Shown: positions 36,299-49,291, counted from the first letter of the stretch. The stretch: 64,000 bases of DNA from Costus lasius (GCA_027563935.2 CM050454.1:27215501-27279500), one strand, 5' to 3'. A program made the numbers and translations. Notes: a model not told the origin generated them from the sequence alone.

Positions 36299-39200
36299 AG
36301 GAGAACTCGGCAATGGGTAATAGCTTATCCCATGTGCCTGGGTGCTTTCCTACCAAACTCCTCAAAATGCTCCCAAGTGATCGATTGACCACTTCGGTCT
36401 GCCCATCCGTCTGAGGATGATAGGCCGTGGAGAATTTGAGTTTGGTTCCCAACATAGCCCACAGGGTTTTCCAGAAATGTCCCACAAACCTGGAATCCCT
36501 ATCAGAAACTATGGTCAGAGGGGTACCTCTATGTTTAACAACCTCTTTAAAGAATAACCTAGCTACATGGGATGCATCTGTAGTTTTGTAGCAAGGTATA
36601 AAGTGTGCCATCTTGGTAAACCTATCCACTACAACAAAAATAGAGTCATGTTTGGAGGGAGTCCTTGGTAAACCTAAGATGAAATCCATGCTAAGATCCT
36701 GCCAGGGTGCCTGGGGAATGGGTAGGGGTGTGTACAGACCAAAGTTATGTTTCTGGGTTTTTCTTGTCTGACAGGTCCTACAATGTTTGACAATCTTAGC
36801 TACATCCCTATAGAGGTTCGGCCAGAAGAACCGTTCCTCCACTAAGGCTTGAGTCTTGTCCCGGCCATGGTGCCCGGCAGACCCTCCTCCATGGTTCTCC
36901 CAAACAAGGAAGTCTCGGATTGAGGTCTTGGGAACACACAGCTTTGGCCCAAGAAACAAAAACTCATCCCTTAGGGTATAGAGGGGATGACTCAAGGGGT
37001 CTATGCTAAGCTCAGAATATATGCTTGAAAAATCAGGACATTCTAAATATTCATGCTTCATGCGATCAAATCCAACTACTTCAACAGATAATTTTTGCAC
37101 AAGTAAAGTTACTCTACTTAAAGCGTCAGCAACTTTATTTTCAATCCCAGACTTATGTTTCAAAACAAAGGTGTACTGTTGAAGGTATTCTACCCATTTA
37201 GCATGCCTAGCATTTAATTTCTTCTGAGCACTTAAAAAAGATAGAGCCTGGTGGTCACTATTTAGGATAAATTCATTATGTATTAGATAGTGTCTCCAGT
37301 GCCTTAAAGATTGAACTACAGCATAGAACTCCTTATCATAGGTAGTATATCTTTGTTTAGCCTCATTTAATTTCTCGCTAAAGTAGGCTATGGGGTGACC
37401 TTCCTGACTAAGGGTACCTCCTATTTCTACTCCTGAGGCATCACAGTCCACTATGAAAACTTTAGAAAAGTCAGGCAATCTTAGGACTGGGGCAGTGGTC
37501 ATTCTAGTTTTAAGCTCCTCAATAGCCCTACTAGCAGACTTAGGCCAACTAAACTCACCTAATTTCATACAATTGGTTATAGGGGCTACTATGGTGCTAA
37601 AGTTTCTAATGAATCTTCTATAGAAGGCAGCTAGACCATGGAAACTCCTAATCTCAGTCAAAGTTTTGGGTCTGAGCCAGTCTAGGATGGCTTGGATCTT
37701 GCTAGGGTCAGCTTGAAGTCCTTGGTCAGACACTATGAATCCTAAGAAGACAACCCTAGGGGAGAGGAAAGAACACTTTTTCAGGTTAAGATATAACTTT
37801 TCTTCCTGAAGTAAATCTAGGGTTTTCCTAAGGTGTTCCATGTGTTCTTCTTGGGTTTTGCTATAAATTAGGATGTCATCAAAGTAAACTACTAAGAATC
37901 TTCCTATATATGGCTTCAAGACTTGGTTCATCAATCTCATAAAGGTTGAGGGGGCATTAGAGAGACCAAAGGGCATGACTAGCCACTCATATAAACCATC
38001 CTTAGTCTTAAAGGCTGTCTTCCACTCATCCCCAAGTCTTATCCTAACTTGGTGGTATCCACTTCTAAGGTCTAGCTTGCTAAACCACTTAGAACCAACC
38101 AGCATGTCAAGCATGTCATCTAATCTTGGGATGGGAAATCTATATTTGATGGTTATCCTGTTCATCGCCCTACAGTCTATACACATGCGCTAGCTTCCAT
38201 CCTTCTTTGGGGTAAGAAGGGCGGGTACTGCACATGGGCTAAGGCTCTCACTAATGAAACCCTTGTCTAAAAGTTCATCTACTTGTCTCTTGAGCTCTTG
38301 ATGCTCAGTAGGGTTCATCCTATAGTGGGGCAAATGTGGGAGAGTAGAACCCGGGACAAGGTCTATGGCATGTTGGATTTCTCTAAGGGGAGGTAATCCA
38401 TTGAGAAGTTCATCTCTAGTGAGCTCAGAGTACCCTGAGAGTAGGGTCTCAACTTCTAGGGGTATGGGTGACTCCTCATCTAAGTTGGTCTCCTTAATGA
38501 CTAGGGAGTACACTTGCTTGGACTCTAAGCAGTCTTGGGTAAAGGCATGGGACCTTATGAGTTGGATGGTAGGTTTGGGTTCCTTAGGTTCTTCTATCCT
38601 ACCCTTATTGGTGGAAGCCTTAAGTTCCTTAGGCATGGAAGGCTTCAGTTTGATCTTTTGCCCATCATGGCTAAAGACATAGGTGTTAGTCTGACTGTTG
38701 TGGATAACATCCATGTCAAATAACCACGGGCGACCGAGTAAGACTTGGGCGACATCCATGGTTATGACGTCACACCAAATATTGCCTTGGTAGATGGCAA
38801 ACTGAAGGGGCACTAAGCACCTATGGGTGACTGGGACACTAGACTGATTGACCCAGGATATACTATAGGGACTAGGGTGCGGTTCTGCCTTAAGGTTGAA
38901 TTTCACTAGGGCCGTGTGAGAGACCGCGTTTAGACTACTTCCCCCATCTATCACTACTTTGCACATGTTGCCATTGCATTTCGTGTAGGTGTGGAAAATA
39001 CTGGTCCTACGCCAGTCCTCAGTTGGGGTAGGTTTGTTCAGGGTGCATCTAACCACTCCTAAGGTGTCTTGGGTTTGCTCTTCACCACTATCATATATTA
39101 ACTCTTCATAAATCATACATCCAGAATCAGGGTTATGGGTTTCTTCATGATTTGCCTCATAAGTTTCCTCATGCTTCTCTTCACCTAAGTATAGGACTCT

Positions 39201-39699
39201 CTTCGGGCAGTCTTTCATATAGTGTCCTACTTGGTGGCAAGCATGGCAAGTGACTCTAGGTTCTTGGACAGTCCTAGGTCTAGAGGGTGTTGATGTTGGG
39301 GCTTTGGGTTGGGAGCTTGAGGGGTTTGATGTCGGTGTCTTAGGATAAGTTTTAGGGGAACTAAATTCTCTCCTAAAAGCTCTCTTTAAGTTCTCTTCTA
39401 CCTCTAAGGCTCTGTGGTAGGCAATCTCTCTAGACTCTATTTGGAAATAGGTCATTCCTCTCTTGATCTCGGGTCTAAGTCCATTCTTGTACCTGCTAAG
39501 GGAGACTTGGGATTCTTCATGGATGCCACTCCTCAAAAGGAGCTCATCAAACCTAGTGGTGTAGTCGGTGACAGATTGGCTACCTTGGACTAGGCTCATG
39601 GCTTCATCAATTATTTTGAGTTGGAAGTAGGGAGGGACATATTTTTCCCTAAGTTTGTCTCGCATCTCTTCCCATCTCTCAATAGGAGGGCGCCTAAAC
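36299..39699 (-). pseudogene. Gy2 Gag (most), protease, RT, RNase H and integrase (most)
   Basis: The minus frame enters from C5 at 39699 and leaves into C3 at 36299. Gag ends in one zinc knuckle, CHACHQVGHYMKDC (39248-39207). The protease site is VVIDGGSSLNAVS (Asp at 38948-38946). RT has DEWKTAFKT and YFDD (37880-37875). RNase H (DCDASG) follows, then integrase with its HHCC finger (GHHGRDKTQ, then CRTCQ) and the catalytic Asp, Asp and Glu in [16 protein letters not shown] and TDGQTEVV. One stop splits the frame: TAG at 38192-38190, where the family expects Trp (KKDGSWRMCID). The frame is otherwise open for about 1130 codons, so Gy2 was nearly intact when C3 and C5 entered. Confidence 0.93.
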
Positions 39700-41416
39700 T
39701 GTTGGGGTATGCCCTTAAGGCTAATGTTTGAGGCCTTTGGGATTGTAGCAGTATCATGTAATAAACTTTTGTGTTTATAAAGGCATGGTTATTATTCAGG
39801 TTGTTACCTTGTCTGCTGTAATAAGTGTACTTCTGAATAATGTCTCAAAGCTGTTCAGCTAGGCTGACAGGCTATATGTCCTTAGTCGAGATATCTTGGT
39901 GAACATGAGACAGCCTTGATATGATTGAGACTAATATGTGTTCTAATCTTATAGGATGCTTCGAGCATGGAATAAGATGTAGACTCATGGGTACATTGGA
40001 TGTACTGGACAGACCCTACTGGGATATTCCATTGCTTGTCACAATGTGAATAATCCTTGTTTGCATCAAGTGGCACATGTCCTTTGACTTGAGATCACTT
40101 GTGTTTCTAAATGATGAATGTCATTATTTTGAGGTAGTTCAATATCATTTGAAAGATAATGGTTATAGACTATCTTGGATAATGATCATGAGTCAGGTTC
40201 GGATACTAGTGATAGATAAAGGATTGCCGTCTCCTTGTGGAAGGAGTGTGGTGTTCTAAAGGGGCCCCCCTTATATGAGATGATTGAGAAAGTGTATGGC
40301 CATACCCAGATGACTATGTTCATCTGATCTAATCATGCTCATCATAATGGAGCTACAAGTTTGACACACTTGTCCAATAAGAACATCCAGTGGCAAAGGA
40401 AACATGTATGCCTTGTGAAATGATTCACACTTGTGCTGTGGTTTGGGTGTAGTCTTTGAAGACTCTTTCCTTTATATCGGGAGACAGTGATGTGTTGCTA
40501 GATACCCCTCACTGATTGTGATAACGTGAGTTATCATTACCGACATTTAAAGGAAACCCTTAGGGTCGCACAATTTGATGATATGGCTTACTTAAGTCAG
40601 ATCGTGTGGACTGAATTGTTTTAGTTCAGTTAAAAGGAGATTAGACTCTGATTGTAAGTGAGATCTGGTCTGATCATGTTTGATTGATTAGGGCTTCAGA
40701 TCGGTAAGCTTCGATCGAGAGTATGGATGCTAGATCGAAGAGATCAAGAGCATCAAGAGATGAACGGTTAGATCTTGAACCGTTTGGTTCATAGAGATCT
40801 AGACCATGGCTTGGGCTGGTTTAATTTGGGTTTTTGAACCGAATTGAATTGAACCTAATTGGCTTGAACCGGTTCACATGGGTGAACGTATGGTTCAAGG
40901 TTTAAAGGCATCTTGGGCGGTTTTTCTTCAAGTGGTCGCATGGCTTGATAACCTTCCATTTTTGGAAGTGTAACGCCATCACTTGAATGAGAAAAACCTC
41001 AACGCAATTTGCCAATTACTCTCTTGTCTCCTTCATTCGACGAAGAGAGGGACTTGGACAAGGTAGCTCTCGGCCAAGCACATCTCATCATCAACACACG
41101 ACAAGGAACTTTGGGGAGATCTCTTGCTAGCACAAGGAAGATCCTAAAGGGTAGCCATCTCTCATCTAGTGTGTGTTTTCTTTGGAGGAGTGCTTACTTG
41201 CCCTCTTGCTTCCAAGCCGACACCCTTTATCATGGCTATGGTAAAAGATCTCAAACTTGATCTTTGCAATACATATAAAGTTGATCATATATATGTGTTC
41301 ATGCAAACGATTTTATTGAAACCCTAGAAGAGTACATTTTCCGCATGCTCTAGGGTTCGCCCCCCTCTAGAAAGGGGTTTTATCTGCCTGTGCTCCCCCT
41401 TGAAGGGGACTCTTCA
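39700..41416 (+). repeat. 5' LTR of C5 (1717 bp)
   Basis: TGTTGGGGTATGCCC to GACTCTTCA. Contains the mid-LTR stem GATAACGTGAGTTATC (40520-40535), preceded by CAGTGA/TCACTG arms (40495-40500, 40509-40514) and a TATA-like TTTATATC. Two CCCC/GGGG hairpins lie near the end (about 41360-41377 and 41396-41408). The promoter reading of TTTATATC is a guess. Confidence 0.94.
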
Positions 41417-41418
41417 AT

Positions 41419-41430
41419 TGGTATCAGAGC
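41419..41430 (+). promoter_or_regulatory. Primer binding site of C5
   Basis: TGGTATCAGAGC, two bases after the LTR end; initiator tRNA-Met type. Confidence 0.94.
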
Positions 41431-43227
41431 GGGTTATGCATGAATCTTATGATTGCTTTAGTGATCCATGTTTGCGCCATTGTTGTAGATCTATCGTCAC
41501 CATGAATACATGCTAGTCATTAGATGTTGGCGCATGATTGATATCACATGTTTGCGCTAATGGATAGATCTAATGTCAACATGCGAAACTACATGTTATT
41601 ACTTGTATGATTCTTGGCGCATGTTTCTTGATGGCGCTTGTTGAATGTTTTTGTAAAATTCATTACATCTTGCGCGCCTCACTAGATCTAAGTGGCGCCT
41701 ACTATAAACCCTTAGATGGGTTGATGGGGTTGAAGTCACCTCTAAGTTAGATCCACTAGTCTGATCAGACCATCTGACAGCCTAGATGGATCGACCAGAT
41801 GGCACCTGTGCGCAAGCACGAGGTGGCCATAGGTCGATTGCATCTTAGGCATGTAGCGAGGTCTGGTTGAGACAACTCAATGAACACACATGAGTTAGGC
41901 CCGGGGTCACACCCGCTTTCCAGAACTCATGAGGGTTGTTCAGCCCTTGGCGCATGCATGGTTGACCATTAGGTCAACTCGAGTCAGTTAGGACTTGGTG
42001 CATGCAAGGGCAGAGGATCTGACTAGTTGGATGAGTGGATCCCTATCAATGGACCATTGTAAGGTTGTAGGGCTTATAAGAAAATTAAAATTGATGCCAA
42101 TGGGGTTTTCAAAAATTTTATTTTCTTTGTAATGGATCACATGTTGATTGAATGATGCCATGATGCTTGTTTATTTCATCTTATGTGGGTTGCCCTTTTA
42201 TTGTGTGCTGTGCTGGGGCCTGCGAGCCTGGTAAATTATTATTTTGTGATCTGCGAATCACTTTTTAATTCATTGATTGTATAATTGACCTGTGAGTCAA
42301 ACTTGTCTAGATAGATCAAATTGTATTTGATTAGACAAGAGCACAAAGGCACACATCCTAGAGGGGCATTTAGCTGGTGGCGCACCTGAGGTGCTCTTGG
42401 CTCTAGGGCCCTGGGTTGGACCAGATGAGATGCAAAAGTCCCAAGAAGAGCAAGTGAAGACTTAAGTATCTTAAGGTCTTACTTAGGCTTTGGGCTTTTA
42501 CCACATAAGATCCATGCTTTCTTTTTATTGCTTATATAATTAGAACTGCATGAGTTTATCTTCTGCTATCACCATAGGAATTGCATGATAGTGAAGAAGA
42601 TAAAAGGACCGTTAAAATCCAACGCTAACATATCAAGCTCGTAAGCCTTCTGACGCGAAACCTCACTGTTCTGATTATCGTTGGAGCCGTGTTGTACCCA
42701 CTCAGTGGGCACGTCCATCAATCTTCAGACGGTGCGGGATTTCACCTGCGTGTCACAGAGAAGGGATTTATCGCTTCTCGTTGCTCAGCATAGCACGTGG
42801 TCGTCCAAGGAGTAGGTCGGGTCAGCTTGACCATGTAGGCTACATATGTGGCGCATATGGTAGCGCATGGAGGCAGCCATCTGTGGGATCAGAGACTGTG
42901 TTGTACCAACTCAGTTGGCACAGTCTGCTGGATTGCCCAGATGAAGGGGAATCGCACGGGTTGGCGATTGGCTGGGACAGCCAACTAGAAATTAATGCTT
43001 GTCATCTCTGTGCATCTTATCTCGCCTGAGCGGGACGCGGAGACCAAGTATGAAATCTGGATCCCATCTCACTAAAAGAGTGTTACTCTTTCGGACTGTT
43101 TACTAGATTTTTCAGTCAGACAAAATAGTGAGAAAAAGAATCTTTCTTAAGTCCTGGATTGATTCTGAACATTGATACTGACCTTGCTGTTCTTGCATTG
43201 TTGTAGATTCCTGCAGCAACGAACACC
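41431..43227 (+). other. C5 leader (about 1.8 kb)
   Basis: Hairpin run: GGC-CTGCGA-GCC (42217-42228), GTGAT-CTGCGA-ATCAC (42246-42261), TTGAC-CTGTGA-GTCAA (42285-42300), then a long hairpin with arms CTTGTCTA/TAGACAAG and ATCAAAT/ATTTGAT (42302-42339). Palindromes CCCACTCAGTGGG (42697-42709) and CCAACTCAGTTGG (42906-42918). A sense open frame of 82 codons lies at 42781-43029. No other gene was seen. Confidence 0.82.
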
Positions 43228-44999
43228 ATGAGCTTCAATGTGCGATCCCTACTGGAAAGGGAGAAGTTTGCTGGGCCGAACTTCTCTGACTGGTTCGGAC
43301 ACCTTAAGATCGTTCTTAAGGCAGAGAGGAAACTGTATGTCCTCGAGACGGCAGTGCCGCCTCAACCCGCTGCGAACGCCGCAAGGGCGGTTCGTGAAGC
43401 CTATGAAAAGCATGTCAATGATAGCATTGATGTCGCTTGCCTGATGCTAGCGTCTATGACGCCACCCGCTGCAGCGTCAGCATGAGGATATGTCGGCTAT
43501 AGAGATTATAGCGAACCTCAAGATGCTGTATGCTGCACAGGCGAGGACAGAACGCTATAATCTGACGAAGCTCTTCTTTCAGAGCAAACTAGCTGAAGGG
43601 AGCCCAGTTGGAGCTCACGTGCTCAAGATGATTGGGCACAAGGAGGCTCTAGAGAAACTGGGGCATACCATTAACCAGGAGCTTGCTGTAGACATAATTC
43701 TGCAGTCTCTCCCGCCCTCTTTCGATGCGTTCATTATTAACTTTAATATGAACAAAATCGATTGTACTCCGGCAGAACTGCTGAATATGCTCTTGACTAC
43801 TGAGGAAACTCTGAAGGGAAAGCCTTCAACCTCTGTCTTACTGGTTCCTTCTAGGAACAAGAAGAAGGGGAAGAAGGGCAAGGCCCCTGTCAAGAACTAC
43901 AGTAAGGCTCTGAAACAGAAGGTGAAGCGGTCGAAGGACAACAGGTGTTTCCACTGTGGCCAGCTGGGTCACTGGAAAAAGGACTGTAAAGCGCTCCAAG
44001 GAGATAAGAGGGGAAGCATCGCTTCTGGCTCAGGTATATACGTGACGGAAGTCATGGTTTCATCTTCTTCTATTTCATGGGTGTTGGACACTGCATGTGG
44101 AGTTCACATTTGTTCAAATGTACAGGAACTCAAGAGAAGAAGACAGGTGGGACAGCATGAGGTAGACCTACGCGTTGGAAATGGGGCACGGGTTGCCGCT
44201 GTTGCTGTAGGAGACTATTTCATTTCTTTACCATCTGGACTTGTATTGGAACTAAACAGTTGTTATTTTGTTCCCAGTATAACTAAAAATATTATCTCCA
44301 TTCCTGCTCTTGTCAGGAAAGGATTTGCCTTTGAATGCAATATTTCAAAGTGTGTTTTATCTTATGGTAATATTGTTTATGCTACTGGTTCAATTAACAA
44401 TGGGTTATACATGTTGGACATGGAAAGTTCTATACATAACATTGATAATAAGAAAGCCAAGAATGCTGATGACAGCACCTTGCTATGGCATAGTCGTTTA
44501 GGCCATATAAACGAGAAACGCATTAAGCGGTTGCATGATCAGGGACTGCTGGGATCATTCTCCTATGAGGAGATTGATACATGCAAAGCTTGTTTGATGG
44601 GTAAAATGACGAAGTCACCTTTTCCAAATAAAGGTCAAAGGGCTTCAGGTTTACTTGACCTCATACACAGTGATGTGTGTGGGCCATTTAGTAAACATGC
44701 TAGAGGTGGCTATCAGTACTTCATTACCTTTACTGATGATTTCAGTAGGTATGGGTATGTCTATCTGATGAGACATAAAAGTGAATCTTTTGACAAGTTC
44801 AAAGAGTTCAAAAATGAAGTACAAAATCAGTTAGGCCGAAATATCAAGGCACTTCGTTCTGATCGAGGTGGAGAATACCTAAGTCGAGAGTTTACTAACT
44901 ATCTAAAGGAGTGTGGGATTATCTCACAGCTCACTCCGCCAGGAACACCGCAATGGAATGGTGTGTCCGAGAGGAGAAATAGAACGTTACTTGATATGG
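43228..44999 (+). pseudogene. C5 Gag, protease and integrase, with a frameshift in gag, cut by C6
   Basis: ATG at 43228 (MSFNVRSLL). An extra C at 43465-43467 (CCACCCGCTG where intact copies have CCACCGCTG) shifts the frame after about 80 codons; the correct frame resumes near 43490. Zinc knuckle CFHCGQLGHWKKDC, protease VLDTACGVHIC, integrase finger and the catalytic D, D and E follow. The coding sequence breaks at 44999 after RNRTLLDM, where solo LTR C6 begins. The piece continues at 46664. Confidence 0.94.
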
Positions 45000-46663
45000 T
45001 GAAAGATCCCCTAGAATAAGGGGAGGTAAAACCCTATAGGCGCATATGGAGATATAGATGCAGCGGAAAAAGGGTTTCAATGATCTTTGCATGCATTATG
45101 ATTAACTTATAAAATCAGCATGAATAAAACGATTCATACCATAGCCATTTCTAGATGGCGCCTTGGAAGAAAAAATCGCAAATGCCACTTCTCCAAAGTC
45201 TCGCACACAAGAGGATGATGGCAAACTCTTTGTTACTCCTTGTGCTAGCAAGGCTACAAAGTGTCCTTGATCGAATGGAAAGGGATGATGAACTTCTTGG
45301 CCGAATCCTCCTCAACCTTCAAGACGTCGCCACACACGAAAGCGTCAAGAGAAGAGGTCGCTTGAGAGGCGAGAGTAGTAAGCACTAGTCGAACGTGAGC
45401 GTTATCTCCAAGTGGAGATCATGGTTACTAAAAATAGCCACCACGTTCGCTCCAATGTTCACGCCAAGTGAACAACTCGCCAAGCCTTGAACCATGCGCT
45501 CATTTCATGAGCCGGTTCACATTGGTTCGGTTTAAGAACTAATCAAGCCAAGCAACCAGTCCAAATCATAATTAAACCACAAGGTTCTTGATCTGACCGT
45601 TGATCTCTTAATGCTTCTGATCTGACCGATCTAGCATTCATTCTCTCGATCGAAGCTTACCGATCTCAAGCCCTAATCAATCAAACATGATCAGACCAGA
45701 TCTCACTTACAATCAGAGATTAAATCCCTTTAAACTGAATCCGAACAATTCAGTCCATACGATCTGACTTAAGTAAGCCATATCATCAAATTGTGCGACC
45801 CTGAGGGTTTCCTTTAAATGTCGGTAACGATAACTCACATTATCACGATCAGTGAGGGGTATCTAGCAACACATCACTGTCTCCCGATATAAAGGAAAGA
45901 GTCTTCCAAGACTACACCCAAAAACAGCACAAGTGTGAATCAAATCACAAGGCATGCATATTTCCTTTACCACTGGACGTTCTTATTGGACAAGTGTGTC
46001 AAGCTTGTAACTCCAATATGATGAGCATGATTAGAACAGATGAACACTGTCACCTGGGTATGGCCATACTCTTTTCTCAATCATCTCATCCAGGGGGCCC
46101 CTTTAGAACATCACACTCCTTAAACAAGGAGACGGCAATCCTATGTCTATCACTAGTGCCCTAACCTGATTCAAGCTCACCATCCAAGATAGTCTATAAT
46201 CATTATGTTTCAAATGATATTGAACTACCTCAAAACAATGACAATCATCATTTAGAAAACACAAGTGATCTCAAGTCAGAGGAAATGTGCCACTTGTCAT
46301 ACTCAAGGAATATTCACATTGCGACAAACAATTGAACATCCTAGTAGGGTCTGTCCAGTACATCCCATGTACCCATGAGTCTACATCTTATTCCATGCTC
46401 GAAGCATCCTATAAGATTAGAACACATATTAGTCTCAATCATATCAAGGCTGTCTCATGTTCACCAAGATATCTCGACTAAGGACTTATAGCATGTCAGC
46501 CTAGCTGAACAGCTTTGAGACATTATTCAGAAGAACATATATTGCAGCAGACAATGTAACTAACTGAATAACAACCATGCCTTTATAAACATAACAGTTT
46601 ATTACATGATACAGATACATTCCCATAGGCCTCAAACATTAGCCTTAAGGGCATACCCCAACA
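45000..46663 (-). repeat. C6: copia solo LTR (1664 bp) in C5 pol
   Basis: The plus strand starts TGAAAGATCCCC and ends CCCCAACA, flanked by TATGG at 44995-44999 and 46664-46668. It has no internal sequence. Its mid-LTR stem (45829-45844) has arms GATAAC/ATTATC, a G-U intermediate between the two fully paired versions in other copies. It cuts the C5 integrase. Confidence 0.95.
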
Positions 46664-47592
46664 TATGGTTCGTTCTATGATGAGTCAGGCTACTCTTCCA
46701 TACTCCTTTTGGGGTTTTGCACTGGAAACAGCTGCAAAGGTACTAAACCGAGTGCCATCCAAGGCAGTTTCTAAGACGACATATGAGTTATGGTATGGGA
46801 AACAGCCAAGCTTGACATTTATCAGGATCTGGGGTTGCGAGGCTTATGTCAAAAAGCTCGACTCTGGGAAACTGGAGAGCAGATCTGAGAAATGTATTTT
46901 TGTCGGGTACCCTAAGGAAACTAAGGGTTATTATTTCTACGATCCCAAAGAGAACAAAGTATTTGTTGCTCGGACGGCCATATTTCTTGAGAAGGAGTTT
47001 CTTCTGCAAGAGGCCAGTGGGAGAGAAATAAGGCTGGATGAGAATCCAGAGGAAGGACAAAGTAGTCAAGCACAGTTGGATGAGCCTGAGCCGGTAAATC
47101 AGGTTAATGAACAACATGAGGCTCAGATATCACGGGAACCGCGAAGATCGGGAAGGATCCGTCGACAGCCTGAGCGCTATGACGGAGTCTACATCATTAA
47201 TAATGATGAACCCCTCACTTATGCGGATGCGGTCAGTGGACCGGAGTCAGCAAGATGGCTTGAAGCTATGCGAGCCGAGATGGACTCCTTGTCAGATAAC
47301 CAAGTCTGGGATTTGGTTGATCCGCCTCCGGGAGTAATCCCTATAGGCTGTAAATGGATCTTCAAGAAGAAGATTGACATGGATGGTAACGTGGTTACCT
47401 ATAAAGGCAGGCTAGTTGCGAAAGGTTTCAAACAAATCTACGGGATAGATTATGATGAAACATTCTCACCTGTAGCCATGTTCAAGTCTATTCGGATTCT
47501 TTTCGCGATAGCTGCATATTACGATTATGAGATCTGGCAGATGGATGTGAAAACAGCTTTCCTTAATGGAAATCTGGATGAGGATGTGTATA
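46664..47592 (+). pseudogene. C5 end of integrase and first half of RT, truncated at C7
   Basis: Continues the C5 polyprotein from MVRSMMSQATLPYSFWGF through the acidic linker (QPERYDGVYII) into RT (WIFKKKIDMDG, then WQMDVKTAFLNG) and stops at DEDVYI where C7 begins. The last 481 bases (47112-47592) are repeated on the far side of C7. No stop codon was seen in this piece before the junction. Confidence 0.93.
47112..47592 (+). repeat. 481-bp direct repeat flanking C7, left copy
   Basis: Matches 56717-57197 base for base except one C-to-T (CCGCGAAG against CCGTGAAG). It starts with CAACA, the sequence next to the right end of C7. This replaces the expected 5-bp target duplication. Confidence 0.93.
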
Positions 47593-49277
47593 TTGGGGTA
47601 TGCCCTTAAGGCTAATGTTTGAGGCCTATGGGAATGTAACAAGTATCATGTAATAAACTCTATGTGTTTATAAAGGCATGGTTGTTATTCAGTTAGCTAC
47701 ATTGTCTGCTGCAATATATGTTCTTCTGAATAATGTCTCAAAGCTGTTCAGCTGGGCTGACATGCTATTATGTCCTTAGTCGATATATCTTGGTAAACAT
47801 GAGACAGCCTCGATATGGTTAAGACTAATATGTGTTCTAATCTTATAGGATGCTTCGAGCATGGAATAAGATGTAGACTCATGGGTACATGGGATGTACT
47901 GGACAGACCCTACTAGGATGTTCAATTGTTTGTCACAATGTGAATATTCCTTGATTAAGACAAGTGGCACATTTCCTCTGACTTGAGATCACTTGTGTTT
48001 TCTAAATGATGATTGTCATTGTTTTGAGGTAGTTCAATATCATTTGAAACATAATGATTATAGACTATCTTGGATGGTGAGCTTGAATCAGGTTAGAGCA
48101 CTAGTGATAGACATAGGATTGCCGTCTCCTTGTTTAAGGAGTGTGATGTTCTAAAGGGGCCCCCTGGATGAGATGATTGAGAGAGTGTATGGCCATACCC
48201 AGGTGACAGTGCTCATCTGTTCTAATCATGCTCATCATATTGGAGTTACGAGCTTGACAGGCTTGTCCAATAAGAACATCCAGTGGCAAAGGAAACATGT
48301 ATGCTTTGTGAATTGATTCACACTTGTGCTGTTTTTGGGTGAAGTCTTGGAAGACTCTTTCCTTGATATCGGGAGACAGTGATGTGTTGCTAGATACCCC
48401 TCACTGGTTGTGATAATGTAAATTATCGTTACCGATGTTTTAAGGAAACCCTCAGGGTCGCACAATTGATGATATGGCTTACTTAAGTCAGATCGTGTGG
48501 ACTGAATTGTTTCGGGTTCAGTTTAAAGGGATTTAATCTCTGATTGTGAGTGAGATCTGGTCTGATCATGTTTGATTGATTAGGGCTTGAGATCGGTAAG
48601 CTTCGATCGAGAGAAGAGATGCTAGATCGGTCAGATCAGGAGCATCATAGAGATCAACGGCTAGATCTGGAACCTTAGGGTTTTAATATGATCTAGGCCA
48701 TGTCGTTTGGTTTATTTGGTAATTGAACCAAAATTAAATTAAACCAAAATGGTTCAAGCATTGGCGACAAGTTCACTTGGCGTGAACATGTTGGGCGGTT
48801 AGTGGTGCTATTTTTAGCAACCATGATCTCCACTTGGAGAGACTGACATTCGAATGAGAGTGCTCTCTCTATTCTCGCCACTTGAACGCATTCCTCTTGG
48901 GTTTTTTCCGTGGGTGACGACGCCTTGGATTTGGAGGAGAAATCGGCAAAGAAAAGATCTCTTCATCCCTTTCTCATTTTCGATCAAAGACTTCTTTGGA
49001 TCTTGCTAGCACAAGGATCGCAAAGAGGAGTAGGCGACATCAACTGTGTGCGTCACCTCTGGAGAAGATCTGCTTTGATCTTTGCTTCCTAGGCGCCATT
49101 CGAAATGGCTATGGTATGAGTTTTATCTCTTACATGCAATCGTTTCCATTTGGTTGATCATATCACATGAACCGATTCTTGAAACCCTAATCCGCTGCCC
49201 AAAAATTTTATGCGCCACTGCCTAGGGTTTTCGCTCCCCCTAGAAGGGGACCCCCCTTAGTTTAAGGGGTACTTTCA
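47593..49277 (+). repeat. 5' LTR of C7 (1685 bp, terminal TG missing)
   Basis: Begins TTGGGGTATGCCC directly after GTGTATA of C5; the family LTR begins TGTTGGGG. Ends ACTTTCA. Stem GATAATGTAAATTATC at 48412-48427. Two G/C hairpins lie at 49236-49249 and 49253-49269. Confidence 0.93.
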
Positions 49278-49279
49278 AT

Positions 49280-49291
49280 TGGTATCAGAGC
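49280..49291 (+). promoter_or_regulatory. Primer binding site of C7
   Basis: TGGTATCAGAGC, two bases after the LTR; initiator tRNA-Met type. Confidence 0.94.

Noticed and set aside
39700..41416. GGGGCCCC palindromes in the copia LTRs as a regulatory site
   Set aside because: Their length and flanking G/C runs vary between copies with no sign of paired change; I see no support beyond base composition.
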